64,000 nt of DNA from Rhyzopertha dominica (GCA_025024175.1 QCXZ01000138.1:4092002-4156001), one strand, 5' to 3'; positions 37,720 to 49,689 are shown, counted from the first letter of the stretch. The notes: generated by a model not told the origin, from the sequence alone. A program made the numbers and translations.

Positions 37720-38250
37720 TTTGAAGAAGAACGAATTCAAAAGCGGCAGGTTTAATAGCAACAAAAAACCATTCGTTATGTTTTGGCGCAGGTAATTACT
37801 TCGACGATAAACGTCATGAAGCAGATGAATGCAGAGAAGGCGGTATTTGGTGTGCCCTATAGCCAATTTTTGTTGCATGTCGTAATAGAATATCACTTAA
37901 AAATTCATTGTCCAGATGTTTCAAGAAATTATCTGGTGTGAATATCCCGAAGTTACTATACAGCCTTTATATGGATAACTATGCAACAAGAGTTGATAAG
38001 GAAGAAGAGTTTCAGCAGTTTACTGAAAAATCGACTGAAGTTATGAATTAAGCGCAGTTTGATTCGTGGAACTGGAAAATTACAGAATTTGGCAAACTAC
38101 AGGTTTTCTGTATTAGGTTTAAAATTGAATAACTTGCAAGCTTGCATGTAGATAGATATAGAAGATTTGGAATAAATTCCGGAAAGTAAAGAAATGCAAA
38201 TTTTGATATCATCAATGTTTCTACAAAAATTGGTGAAACTAATTAACGAT
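37720..38250 (+). pseudogene. BEL/Pao-type reverse transcriptase fragment
   Basis: The plus strand gives FGVPYSQFLLHVVIEYHL (37845), then LYSLYMDNYATRVDKEEEFQ followed by QFTEKSTEVMN (37955-38045). Next come NWKITEFGK and SVLGLKLNNLQACM (38110), and IDIEDLE-IPESKEM. FG-x-SPFLL followed by YVDN and an ESTEIM-type segment is characteristic of BEL/Pao LTR retrotransposon RT. Here the box reads YMDN. In-frame stops and short indels break it. Confidence 0.65.
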
Positions 38251-38400
38251 ATCTGGATTTAATTGATGCATAAGCTCTGAGTAGACGAGTAGATATTAAA
38301 AAGAAGACGTTAAAGTATTTAGGGCGAGCCTAAGATAACTAATAAGAAATTGAAACAAATAAATATAAAAGCTGGTACTATATAAGTATATAACTCTTTC

Positions 38401-38872
38401 AATGTTGACGATGGGTAGAAACAACCGCACAAAATTTGACCTGTTGCGTCCAGATTCTAAAGTAAAATTACGAGTTGAACAAAAACAAAAATTTTGTGGC
38501 AGGCGAGGGGCTGTTTTTGTTATGTGGGATACTGTTTATGTGCGAGATTGTCGTTCTTCTAAAACCAGTTGGATTGTTGCCAGAATCACAAAAAATTGGA
38601 AAATGTACTTATATATTGTTGCTGTACCTGAGCTTCAAACACCTTGGACAAGACATACCAATTAAATAAGAAAAGGCATTCAAAATGGTTTGCCTCTTAC
38701 GAAGAACGATAACCCGTTCAGTTTCAATGTTGACCATTTTTTGGATAAGAGGGAAGCCGATTCATCTCATGTTTTTGGCCAAAAAGTAAAAAAAATAAAA
38801 TGTCGACTTCTCCTAACTGTAGGCCGAAACGCATTAGGAGAGCACCGGAGAAGCTCAATTATACTTAATTTT
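38401..38872 (+). pseudogene. Gypsy-type integrase C-terminus
   Basis: The frame from 38402 reads MGRNNRTKFDLLRPDSKVKL, then WDTVYVRDCRSSKTSWIVAR and TPWTRHTN. This is the typical end of Gypsy integrase: a MGRRLRT-D-LRP segment followed by an SH3-like domain and WKRHxDQ. A shifted frame later gives RPKRIRRAPEKLNYT and a stop at about 38869, the usual basic tail of such proteins. It is immediately followed by a purine tract. Upstream integrase and RT are missing; the BEL/Pao piece before it belongs to a different element. Confidence 0.7.
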
Positions 38873-38901
38873 TAAGTTCATTAATAATTTGAAAGTTCCT
38901 T

Positions 38902-38914
38902 AAAAGGGGAAGAA
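38902..38914 (+). other. Polypurine tract and 3' LTR start of the Gypsy relic
   Basis: AAAAGGGGAAGAA is directly followed by TGTGGTATATTTC at 38915. A purine tract abutting TG after the integrase stop is the plus-strand primer site and LTR start expected for an LTR retrotransposon. The LTR end was not identified. Confidence 0.5.
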
Positions 38915-38959
38915 TGTGGTATATTTCATTGTTAAAAGAAGGATTTCTTGCATGCGTTT

Positions 38960-40279
38960 TTCTATGTTTTTGTACTCTTCTTATCGGGTATAGCAGCAGT
39001 TGAAAGAATATACTCGTGAATAGAAGATGCATTTTTAATTCCGACCTCAGTACACCACATAGTCAATGATAATATTCTTCGGAGAGTAGATTGGCTTTTA
39101 GCAGGAATAGCAGAAAATTTAAGAGAAACGGATGAAAAGTTTCGTATAATGAAACTGAAATAAACATATGTGCTTTGAAATTAGATCAAGAAGATGTAAA
39201 TGAGATTGCATACGGAGAGTATCCAGATATGGCCGAAAAATCATAGCTCTGAGACAATACATACCATTATTGAAGAAAATAACAAAAATTATTGCCTACA
39301 AATTAAGCCGACATACTAAACACGGAAAGTTTCTCTAAATGTCTGAATATGCATAAGGGCTGTATATATTTATCTGTGACTCTGACACTACTAAGGCTAG
39401 TCAGTCTCAATTTTGAGCTACTTTCGAGCGAAAATAGTCAATTAGTAATATAATCACTTGTAAACTTTATTTATGGTAGGATCTGCTGAAATTAAGTCAG
39501 ATACAAGTACAAAATCATGAACATCTCTTATAGTTCCTGAAACCACGACCATAAAAGTTAGTCATATATTTACAGAACTGTTTTATCCCAACCTTCTCCC
39601 TGTATAAATTGTAAATTTTTAGCCGAACAAGGACAATATTAATAACCGGCGTCGCCTATTGTAATCTGTTCTCGCAATTTAATCATATGTGTTTCGTTTA
39701 CGTAACATACAAGTCAGGTTACGTTGGTCGGACTTAAAGGTGCTGGGAAACGGATGTGACATAATAGCACTTGCAATTTATTACGCGGACAGCCTAATTA
39801 ATTTGTCCAAGGATTATGCCGGACACCACGTATCAAACCGTATCTGAAACTAGATTTATAACGATAAAGTGTACTGAATTTGTATGTTCTTGTGCAACGC
39901 ACATGTAAATGTTGGTGTAAAACAACCATAAAAGCATGTTTTAAGCTATAAACAATAAATAATCGTATGCATATAGTTACGAACGTTATATTACCAAAGT
40001 CCTCGTTACGTTATTAGTATGTACCCGTTTATAATTTTTTAACGATGTCATTTAAGTTCACACAGTAAATCTTTGAAATTGGTAGTGGTAGTAAACAATA
40101 ATGAAGCTTGTAAAAGATAGCTAATGCCTTCAGGGCCATCTAAACGAAATCTGATATTTACAATAATGAAGCTTCACTCGAAATAAACTGGAAGCAAAAC
40201 ATACAGTATGACAAGCGTTTGGAATGGACAGACATGAAAATATGCCCATCCTTTTAGATACAATAAATTACAACCGGTA
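38960..40279. other. Intergenic or LTR remnant
   Basis: May include the 3' LTR of the Gypsy relic at its start. No gene is recognised otherwise. Confidence 0.3.
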
Positions 40280-40750
40280 CGAAAGGCTGATATTTGGAGA
40301 TTTAAAAGTTATCGCAATTTTACTGGGGCTTCTGGAAGGATTTACAAAATATTGCTGTTTTATTTGTTTGTAGGACAGTGGTGTAACAATTGAACATTAT
40401 GTAACTAAAATTTGGTCTGAGAGGACTGAATTCAAAGTATTAAATATGTGGCCTTTGCCCTGTAAAGCTCAATTTTTTTGTGAAGGCTACGGATCTGAAT
40501 ACTTAAGAGAAATCTTGTCCCAATTAAGGGACAACCAAATAAAAAAAAACATTTTTAATAGGCCAACCAACGATTAGAAAATTGTTGGACGATATTAATT
40601 TTACAGAAAAGCCCATCACGCAAGGACTTGGAATTCATTTTAAGAGTACGCGGGGATTTTTAGGCAATAATATGGATGAAAACTGTGAACAATTAGTTAA
40701 TGAACTTTTAGATTGCTCCATTCCCAATTATATGTTGATAATAATTTGGG
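40280..40750 (+). pseudogene. Fragment of a dispersed invertebrate protein family (unknown function)
   Basis: The plus strand reads GDLKVIAILLGLLEGFTKYC then CFICLWDS (40300-40380), later EILSQLRDNQIKKNIF and, in another frame, RPTIRKLLDDINF then FKSTRGFLGNNMDENCEQLV (40560-40720). The GYTKYPCFLCLWDSR-type motif with a GPQIRKL-type motif recalls a repetitive family in arthropod and cnidarian genomes with no assigned function. This is inference from motif memory. Frame breaks mark it as a relic. Confidence 0.4.
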
Positions 40751-43190
40751 CGTGACAGTGACAAACACACAAGTAATGTTTTTCAAACATATATATTGGA
40801 TGTTTGCATTTTTTTAGTTGTCGATTGAATATGAATTATAAATATAGTCGATAAATATTGACTGGTATCGTTCTATATGTGATTTGTTTAATGTAATAAT
40901 CAAACCTTTTACGTGTAACTTTTTTTGCCATTTTCGTCTTGAGATAGCTTCATTCTATACTACAATACGCTATTCAGTTTTAGATTACAACACAATTTTT
41001 TTATAGCCCGGTGAGTTAGACAAATATCCAACTGTCATCGTTTTCTTCAGATGTATGTTTAACATGTGCTTTATACATCTTAATTTTATTTGCTTGGTAA
41101 ATCCTGTGAAATTGAGGCTTATGCACATTGATAATATCTTATCTCTCCCTTAGTGGTATTCTAGGGTCTTCTCTAACCGAGTTACAGACTATTTAATTCC
41201 AACATAGTTTTCATCATACATTTTCATTTTTCATTTGATGTTAAGAACGCTACCAGTAGTTAAAAATTTTATTAATTCTTATGCTACATTATATGACACG
41301 ACATTACGAGTTTGACGCTGAAAATACCCTAGGCCGGTAATAAATATCTGCTTGTTTTCGCATAGCCTAGTTTAACAAATTACTTATAAGCCCATCAAGA
41401 AAAAAATGGTTTAGCACTATAATTGAAAATGGATATGGTGATACAAAATGCCATTCCAAATAACTTTTTTCGGCGGATTTCTTCATATTGTGTTAAAACA
41501 TGTAGGTAATTTGTTGGTAGTGTTTATTTCAATTTTGCTTATAGCCTGTAATAATATCGATCATATCATATTTTGTACACCTTAGCTTTACAACAGGCAG
41601 GACTCTATTCTCGACTGGCATTAAAAACTCAAAATTTTGTGCATATAGTTTGTTACATATATCCAGGACAAAGAAGTTTAAACGATCTTTCAGGTTTTCA
41701 GGTAAATTAACACAATTAGCACAAGCGCAGTTATCTTCACGTTATGAAGGGTGTGTTATCTGATAGAGCACATTGCTCCGCGGTTTTTATGTAACAAACG
41801 GCAATCCCAACAAAGTCAGTATGTTTATCCTCATTGTTCGCGAAAGATACGCTTGAATAGGCAATCATTTTATCTGTGCATGTTATTTACTACCATCAGT
41901 CAAACAGAGGCCTTGCTGGAAAAATTCCAATGACAGCAGCAACTTGCTCAGTGAATACAGAAGGAAACTTTCTGTTCTTTTCCAGAAATGACATTCGTGG
42001 CATGCAAAACGAGATTTAGAGCCACGCATTTTTGTAGAAATGGAAGAACGGCACAGCATCAANCAATCTTGAAACCCACGTGTTTTCGAGAATTTACTAA
42101 ACTGGCTTTGATATTACGTGCGAACAGCAAATGCTAGATTAGTTTAATAAAGGTTTGTAAAATGGACGCTTGGATTTTTCCCGTTTTCTTTGCAACGTAA
42201 ACTCTAAGTATAAGTATGCCGTCTTATCGCACAAAACACAAACAAAAAGCAACAGCAACGCACGTGATTCACCTCCACGACGGCATTCTTGGGTAGCTTC
42301 TTCTTTCTGGTGCCGCAGCAACAACAGAACATACTTTTCATTTCGCGAAAACCACACACCCAACCACCAGGTACTGCTACACCGACATGCACCTCTCTCA
42401 CAGCCAGCTATCCGACAACTAAATGCATTTCAATGTCGAAACGCTAATTTCGGACCCAAACAATAATAATCGCATGTCGAATTATCGCTTTTGCAAATAA
42501 ACATCGTGACATACCGGCGATGCGACCCACTGGCTAGCTCATCGCACACTTCGAGGAGGTGTGTGGACCAGAAATAGACACCTCGGAGAGTGGTGCACCT
42601 TCGGGAATTCCTGCTGGGAAGAAATCGGGACGCGATAAAACAAACGTGCGAAACGTAAACAAAACACGAGCGGGACACGCGGACTCCGTTCTCGTGGTGT
42701 TGCACGGTGAGAGACTGCAATGTTCTTCGGCTGAACTGCAGAAGTGACTGGTATAAGCCGGTGGGTGAGGTAATCTGCGGTGGGACAGGTAGAGGTGGAT
42801 GATGGGATGCGGTATATTCGTGGATGACGCATCTTTAGTTTTTTTTTCTTTTCTCAACATTGTTGACCCTTGCAATTCGATAGAAAACATGTATAAGTGA
42901 CAGAACGTCAACAAATGATGTACTTATAGAATCAGACAATTACTTCTGATTATGCTCATCGACGGAACAGTGATCATAGCATTATAATTTTGATTCTGTC
43001 ACCACCAGTCGAGCAAAAACAGTCGTGCCATACTTTTCTCGAAGCCCCCTGAAACTTGGTTGCAGATAAAGCTATAAGACTGCATTTTCTGTGCCCAAGA
43101 AGACATACTGTACTATTATACTACAAACAATAAATAAACAAACTACTGGTTAGGAAACTGCTTAAAAATAGCATTTACAAAGATAACCTC
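40751..43190. other. Intergenic with a CpG-rich block
   Basis: No transposon is recognised. About 42150-42830 is much richer in GC and CpG than its surroundings and is open in several frames on both strands simply because stops are rare. It could be a promoter or untranslated first exon of a host gene. An ambiguous base lies at 42063. Confidence 0.35.
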
Positions 43191-43194
43191 ACTT

Positions 43195-43660
43195 TTGTAA
43201 AATTTCTAGCCATTAATGTTTCAAAATGTTCTTTTTTATAATGGCGAAGTTTGCTAAGAATTCTTCACTGTAGTTCTTCTTTTGTTTTTGCTTTCCATCC
43301 TCTATCGTATATCTTTTGTTTTAGAAGGGTCCAAAATCTCTCAATCGATCTCAGTTGAGGTACACTAGGAACATTATCTAAACGCCGAATATATTTTATA
43401 TGATCTTGGTGAAAAGTCTCCACTGTTATAGTGCCACAATGAGCAGTTGCCGTGTGTGGCCAAATATATATTTTTTGATGAAGGAAATCCTGAAAGAACT
43501 ACGTACTACTCCTATATATGGAGCGGACCTTCCCTTTAAACTGAATGCTAGCCATACCAAAATCTTCTTCTGAAACTTGGCATGACGTTTGAATTACACT
43601 TCGTTACTCTCCTTTTGGGGCCTGTGCTGTTTTCTGTTTCCTCGTCTATTTTATTAAAGT
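43195..43660 (-). pseudogene. Tc1-like transposase C-terminal relic
   Basis: The minus strand reads AKFQKKILVWLAFSLKGRSA then PYIGVV, followed by FLHQKIYIWPHTATAHCGT, NVPSVPQLRSIERFWTLLKQ then KIYDRGWKAKTKEELQ, and ILSKLRHYKKEHFETLMA. This follows the second and third catalytic blocks of Tc1-type transposases (normally WPDLASxHYA ... NVPxxRPIEDFW). The catalytic Asp of WPD is His here and a stop follows EELQ, so it is dead. A probably related N-terminal piece lies at 46850-47050. Confidence 0.7.
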
Positions 43661-43683
43661 ACATTCACTTTTGTAGCTATCAC

Positions 43684-45362
43684 TGCACCGAAAAAAGTTG
43701 ATTGTCAACAACAACAAATTTCCGTTTGTTACAGACAAATTTGTTGTAGTAAAGAATTATTTGTTGTAAATACCATACATTTGCTTCCTTGTTGTTTCGA
43801 TTTACTAAAATCATATTGTTGCCTGTACCAAGATAAATTTTGTTACCGCAAATAATATATATGACAAAGCCAATAAATTAAATGAGTTACATACACGAAA
43901 AAAATTGTTGTCATTTTCTAGCCAATCACAACCATTTAAATCACGCCATTACCATATAAGGTCATAACCGAAAATGCGGCTAAAGCCATTCATTGTTGCC
44001 AGGTTGGGCGATTCATCCCCAAAGAGAAAGAATTCGTATTTGGCAGCTTTGAATTTCAAAGACAAAAACTACATCTCTAGATTTGGTTTATTAAACGTTG
44101 TAACAATATAATGTATGTGTTCATGCAGAACTCGGTCTAAGTTGAATTTATTTTTACTGAATTTTTGTTCTTTATGTTAATCTGATTGTATGCTACGACC
44201 ATCAATGACGACATTTTTCCGAGTATGGGGAATGGGCACATACTGCTGAAGAATACTGGCAATTCATCGACAGCCCGATTTGCGCAAAGCGGCACACCTT
44301 GCCATGAGTACGGACGCGTGCAGTGCAGCTTCATGCTGCATGCTAGTAGAATAGGATTTATCAATATTCAAGAAGCGTGTTTTAATTGGGTGCATCAGTC
44401 GCGGAGGTTTTGGAAACGTGGGGTTTCCAGAATCCCGATCTAATTAGAGGTTTTCAATGTAAGTACAATTAATTCTTTATGTCATTTCTTATGAGTTTTT
44501 AGGGTAGTTTCAAATTGAAGGGTTTTTAGTTACTTGCATGCACTATAGTAGAGCTACAGTAATCCGGATCTAAACTGGACTCATCCGTGCTAGTAAAAAA
44601 TCCAGATTGTTGGTACCCTTGGTTACTTTGTATTATTTCCTACTTCCCAGCAAGTTAATGCTTCCTACTTTGTGCTGTTTTCTGGGCGCCATTTTGCTTA
44701 ATTTACCAGTTTCCAGTCCATGTTTATACAACGCTATATTTACTGATATCCACGACGGCCAATGGACACGTAACCTTAAGTTTTGTGTTAATACAAATAC
44801 TCATTTTTATATTTTCAGCAATACATTCTTTCAGTTAATAAATGTTTCATGAATGAAGTCTTGTTTTATTATACTGTACCATGTTTGCAATGAAATTAGC
44901 ATATGTGCGGCAGTTCAGAAATTAAATGTGAACAAAGAGTGGTAAGTACGCATTCATTTATAAATAAGCCAGATTGAAAATTAATAAATATAGCTTATTG
45001 TACCAACATGTTGTGCATTTGCCTTCATAAATATTAGATATCTGTACATGTAAGTAATAGTGAGTGTTGGAAGAACTAACAGTTCAGCAGTCGCTTTAAA
45101 TACGTATGACTTGTCCGTACAACAAAATAATTAGTTATTGTAACTACTACAAACACATTGCGATTAATAAATTTTAAGTTATTTTAACAAATATCGTTTT
45201 TGTTGCTACTAATAACAAATTACTTCTAATAACAAACATTTTGCGCAACAAAAATGATTCGTTGAGTTTACAAAGTTTTTAGTTGAGGCTATAGCTACAA
45301 ATAGAATTTGTTGACAATACCAAATTGAAAGTAAACCGAACAAATCCTTTCTTTCAGTGTGC
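43684..45362. mobile_element. Possible DNA transposon with TTTGTT-rich ends
   Basis: The left end CACCGAAAAAAG (about 43687) and the right end, read inward as CACTGAAAGAAAG from 45358, form imperfect inverted termini. Both flanking 200-bp segments are packed with ACAAA/TTTGTTG motifs in both orientations (43700-43870 and 45110-45350), as in subterminal transposase-binding arrays. Interior frames such as 44186-44443 match no family. No target duplication was found. This is a hypothesis. Confidence 0.35.
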
Positions 45363-46136
45363 TATACAGATGATACGCAAATATACTATGCGTTCGAACT
45401 TCATGATCTTGATGTGGCGGTTAGAAGAATAAATTCTGATCTAAAACTCTTTTGTTCTGCAGCTTCCGATCATTCATTGCTAATTAATTCAACGAAAACC
45501 AAAGACATCTGATTTGGTTACTAGACGGCAAATATGTAATGAAATTGTATTGACTAACAATGACCAGCGGATTGATTTTGTTGAATCTGTTAGAAATTTT
45601 GGTTTAATTGCGGATTTTAGGTTAAGAGTTTGTGAACACATTGACGAATGCAGTCCTATGTGAATCTCAGGAAAATATTTAGCATTAGAAAATTTATAAA
45701 TATAAAAACTAAATAATTCTCAGTGAGGTACTAGTTCTCTCAAATTTTAACTTTGCAGCAACATAATGGAATGCACCGTATAACTATAGTACGCGTGAGT
45801 GTAAAAATAAAAACAAGTTAAAGATTCCATTCTCAAAATATGCGTGGGTCCACCAGAATGTTGTTATACAATTGATAAAGATATATCACAACGTACCGGC
45901 AGAACAGAAAAATTCGAATGCGAGACTATTTAGGCGCAAACTGAAACACAAGGTGCCTTACTCGATACCAGATTTAAAAGTGTAACCTGTATAATTATAT
46001 ATGATTTCGTGTATTCTTGTTAAATGTTGTATTCTGTTGGTGTATTTACAAATTTGTCGTACAAACATAATGTACATATAATTGACTTGTTCCACGCTTT
46101 TATAGTATCTTCTATGGAATAAATTATTATTATTAT
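45363..46136 (+). pseudogene. LINE 3' fragment, first of two in tandem
   Basis: Begins with LYTDDTQIYYAFELHDLDVA, a LINE catalytic box in which the usual Ala is Thr, followed by RINSDLKLFCSAASDHSLLI and NFGLIADFRLRVCEHI. It ends after ATGGAATAAATTATTATTATT, a microsatellite tail at 46117-46136. Many stops. Confidence 0.65.
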
Positions 46137-46138
46137 TA

Positions 46139-46807
46139 AAAAATAGTATATGGACCTTGTTTAGACTTTAAAAAATCTAATAAAATTCAAGTAGTTCAAA
46201 ATTCTTGTTTGGGGCTTATTTTTGGTCCCAAGAAAAATGCACATGTCACACAAGATCGTAATTCTATTTCTTGGTTATGTATAAAAAATAGAAGATACCT
46301 TCGTGCTGCTTGTCAGTCCCGTAAAATTTTAGTAAATAGATCACCTCCATATCTTTATAATAAAATAAGGTATAGTACAGACGTTCATAATACTAATGTA
46401 CGGAAAAAAGATGAATTAAAAATACCTCGTCATAATTCTGAATTGTTTAAAAGAGGATAATCGTACAACATTAGTAACATATATAATTATATACCTTACT
46501 ACATAAAAAATTGCCTTACTCTAGCTTCAAGTTTACTATCCGTAAAGCGCTACTTCGACATACCATAGATGCTAATGCATTTCGTATTTAGCTAGTTAGA
46601 TCTTGCACTTTAATTTATTAATTACCTTTATTCTGCGGCTAAGTGCAGGAACAGTAACCCACCGGGGCGTCCTGGTGGATTCTGAACTTTGACCGTCACT
46701 GCAGTGCACCCAGTAGTCTGAGTTGTATATTTTTTGTTAACTTATACGCTTATATATTATGTTTTATACTTCTACCGTACTGCAGCATACACTGAGTCAA
46801 TAAGGTC

Positions 46808-46843
<36 letters not shown>
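46139..46843 (+). pseudogene. LINE 3' fragment, second of two in tandem
   Basis: Starts within the RT thumb region (IVYGPCLDFKKSNKIQVVQN then SCLGLIFGPKK). It continues through the C-terminal block RYLRAACQSRKILVNRSPPY, LYNKIRYSTDVHN and LKIPRHNSELFKRG, with a stop at about 46460. The element ends in an (ATT)n run at 46806-46843. It is inserted directly after the tail of the previous LINE. Confidence 0.7.
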
Positions 46844-46844
<1 letters not shown>

Positions 46845-46849
46845 AATAG

Positions 46850-47050
46850 TAGATGTTGCTTCCCACTGCATTGTGTGAAATAAGACTCATCGTCGATGAT
46901 AACAAAATTATCGTTAGAAGGTTTCAAATGAGTTTCACAAAATTATCGCAGTTTACTTTTTTGCTCTTCTAACTGCTTTTGGCTATATTTGGGTGTAGAT
47001 TTTCGTTTTCTAAAAGTAACGGTTTTTCCTCTTTTCAACCACTCTTTGAG
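46850..47050 (-). pseudogene. Tc1-like transposase N-terminal relic
   Basis: The minus strand gives a KYT-AVKRAKKQTA segment followed by FVIIDDESYFT across two frames. DDESYFT carries the first catalytic Asp of a Tc1-type transposase, probably the same family as 43195-43660. Short and broken. Confidence 0.45.
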
Positions 47051-47078
47051 GTTTTCTTCCACTGGTTTTCACAGCCTA

Positions 47079-47381
47079 TTATGTTTTAATAAAAATGCAA
47101 AAAGAGATACGTACAGATTTTTTTGTTAATACACCAGTAATTGTCTGATGTATTATGAAGACGAAGGCGGTAAGGATGTTTGGGCTAAATGGAAGCATTT
47201 GATTGTTAAACCGTGTATCTATTTCGGACCATAATAGGCCCTTCGTGAGGACATTAAAATTATATTGATAGCAGGCATTTTCTTTGGCAAGTTTTCCTCG
47301 TCGTTTTTCTACAAGTCTTTCACATAGTTTAGTTAGCAACTCACTATAATATGCTCCAGTGACAGTTTTACCTTGTTCCAA
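47079..47381 (-). pseudogene. Mariner-like transposase fragment
   Basis: The frame begins MEQGKTVTGAYYSELLTKLC then ERLVEKRRGKLAKE, the segment between the first and second Asp of a mariner transposase. The rest (DTRFNNQMLPFSPNILTAF) is degenerate. It belongs to a different family from copies A and B. Confidence 0.55.
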
Positions 47382-47639
47382 GGTATCTAACAGAATTATC
47401 CTGGTGCAGGTCTAATGATCTAAAAATTGTGATGAGATTCAGTAGGAAGAAGGCTGGTCATCACTTTTATTACAATATATCTGGAATATATCTTAGTTTC
47501 CTTAAAAAACAAAAAAAACAGGCAACTGAGTTTTCTTATTTTCTCGTCGCTTGTACCGTCGATGTTTGTGTACTGTATGGAACTTGTCTTACTGAAAAAA
47601 TTTAAAATAAATAAATATTCATGTTTTAACACTAACAAT

Positions 47640-48130
47640 ACCCAGGAATTCTATAGTTTCGATTCATTTGATGAGGCATAGTTTCTTTTTAAATTTTTGA
47701 CTGTTTATGATTATGAATGGTTATATCAACAGATCTTATGCTTTAGAAGCGTTCCCGCTGTGTTGTGGGATACACTATTTTGTAGCTCCATGACACTGAT
47801 TTTTTTCTTATGTTGAGTCCAGCCTTTCCTCAGCTAATGTGGATTCTCCTTTATCCAAATAACGACAACTGTCAACTTACCACTAAGACAAATGTTGATT
47901 GAAATTTTTGCACCTTGAAAATTTATGTTAGTGAAAAATGGATAATATCTTGTACGTTAGCTAGCTGCCTGGTAGGAACGTAATACTTTTCTTCAATTCA
48001 AGATTACTTTGTCAGTGAATATTGAAGACATCTTCTTCTTACATGCCCGTTTTTCCGAAACTGCTTTTGAATCTTGCTTACATTTCTTTTTCATATCGGT
48101 GGTAAATCGCGAATTTCTCTCTGAATAACT
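47640..48130 (-). pseudogene. Possible DDE transposase relic
   Basis: The minus strand near 47900-47800 gives ICLSGKLTVVVIWIKENPH then LRKGWTQHKKK. This faintly resembles the HLSGYVNxQNCRxWxxENPH segment of insect DDE_3 transposases. No other motif supports it. Confidence 0.3.
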
Positions 48131-48837
48131 TCATTTTGTGCTCTAGCCTTACCTCCGCATCTATTTATTATAAATAGTTCAATCTTGTAACGTAACCGTT
48201 TAACGTATTACGCAGGGAAAAATTTAAACCTTTTTGCCGGTTTTCTATGTGTAATGTTGAGATAAGCACGGTATAATTTTAATAAATATCTAGTACAGAC
48301 ATCGTCATTTACAATTACAATGTATTGCCGTACGTTGCTATTCTACTTAGTATACAAGGACATCTAAAAAATGCATGCAATAAGATAATATGATATTGTC
48401 AATGAATGAAAGTATTCCATTCCATCATCTTCAAATCGCTTGGAAATTTTAGCGGAGATGTGCAACGCTCTTGTTATTCTATGCGACTGTTGCCGCGTAA
48501 TGTAGTTGAGATGTTTATCTCTACGATTAAAATAATTACAATGCATGACTTTATGCTTACTATAGATATGTTATCGCTACAATTTTCAGTCTGCAGTAAG
48601 AANNGGATTGTTTTATAGCTAACAGTGTCCTGGCACGTAACAAGTAAGNCANACTAAGTCGTCCGTAGATGCCAAGTTNGCAAAAAATTTCTTANGTTAC
48701 TCTGCAAATTTTTGTATTCTTGAAGGTTTTAGAAACGACACACGAGTGAAATGTGACTATTCTCNATNAAGTATTTGCCTAAATGTAATAATTGCTCTAC
48801 CTGCTCTCTCTCATTCGGCAACTTCCTTGATGACATA
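48131..48837. other. Intergenic, several ambiguous bases
   Basis: No gene is recognised. Ambiguous bases cluster at 48603-48777, suggesting a poorly assembled joint. Confidence 0.4.
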
Positions 48838-49655
48838 TACAGGGTGATTCATTGAGAATGGGCAATCTCTGAACTGGAGGTACTACACCAAAATATGGTG
48901 ATTGAGCTTGACATGCCTTATACAAATGTTGCAGGTTTACGACATACAGGGTGTTCAAAGTTGGAATTTTAATTTGAAATTTCTCAATAATTTTCTGATT
49001 TTAAGCAGTATCGTCTGGAAAATTGGAAACTTTATGTTTTTTGCTTAACGAGTTATGGCTAAAATGATTAGAAAGTCTAAAAGGCAGATCCATTTTCACT
49101 CTTGTGTATTTCTTGTAACTATGTTTTTGAGTTATTTCCATTTTAAACATTTAGTGAAGTTTGTTTGTTGTGAAATGAATTTTCAGGTAACAACAGTAAC
49201 AACAGTAAAGGCAACAAATAACAATCAGTAACAGTAATAAAAGAAAACTTCGAAGTAAATGCTCAAAATGACCACCTTCCACTGCAATACACTTTGTAAG
49301 GCGTATCTTTAACGATCTTTGAATATTAAATAACAGTTGTCGATTATTTTTAATAATATTAGCAGCTTCTTGAACTTTCTGTCGTAATTCTTCGATGGAA
49401 TTAATTGTTTCTTTGTAAACCATGTCCTTCATTTGTGACCATATTGAGAAGTCTAGAGGGTTGAAATCTGGACTTCTAGGTGGGTAAACAAATTCACTGC
49501 CACGCCCAATCACCGGTGAGGAAAATGTTCATTCGGGTATGGGCGTACTGGCAGAAAAAAATGTGGCGGTGCCCCATCTTGCATAAACCACATGTTCCGC
49601 CTTATGGCTAGTGGTGCATCTTCTAATAGTGTGTTGAAAAACTCTTCAATAATTT
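48838..49655 (-). mobile_element. DDE transposon, 3' part
   Basis: Two ATACAGGGTG-type termini lie at 48839 and 48953, and a transposase C-terminal part follows on the minus strand. The second terminus (ACAGGGTGTTCAAAGTTGG) is the more likely true end. The 5' half is missing. Confidence 0.55.
49240..49655 (-). pseudogene. DDE_3-type transposase C-terminus
   Basis: The minus strand from about 49655 reads an EEFFNTLLEDAP-like segment, then NMWFMQDGAPPHFFLPVRPY then PNEHFPHR (second catalytic Asp in MQDGAPPH). After a short frame break at about 49512 it reads IGRGSEFVYPPRSPDFNPLD then FSIWSQMKDMVYKE (third catalytic block) and ends EGGHFEHLL near 49258. Catalytic residues look intact, but the frame break and missing N-terminal half make it non-functional. 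Confidence 0.8.
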
Positions 49656-49689
49656 AAGCACTGATTTGTAGCACCTATATATACTTTTT

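Noticed and set aside
42139..42914. Overlapping open frames of 60-126 codons on both strands
   Set aside because: They arise from high GC and few stop codons. None has a recognisable domain.
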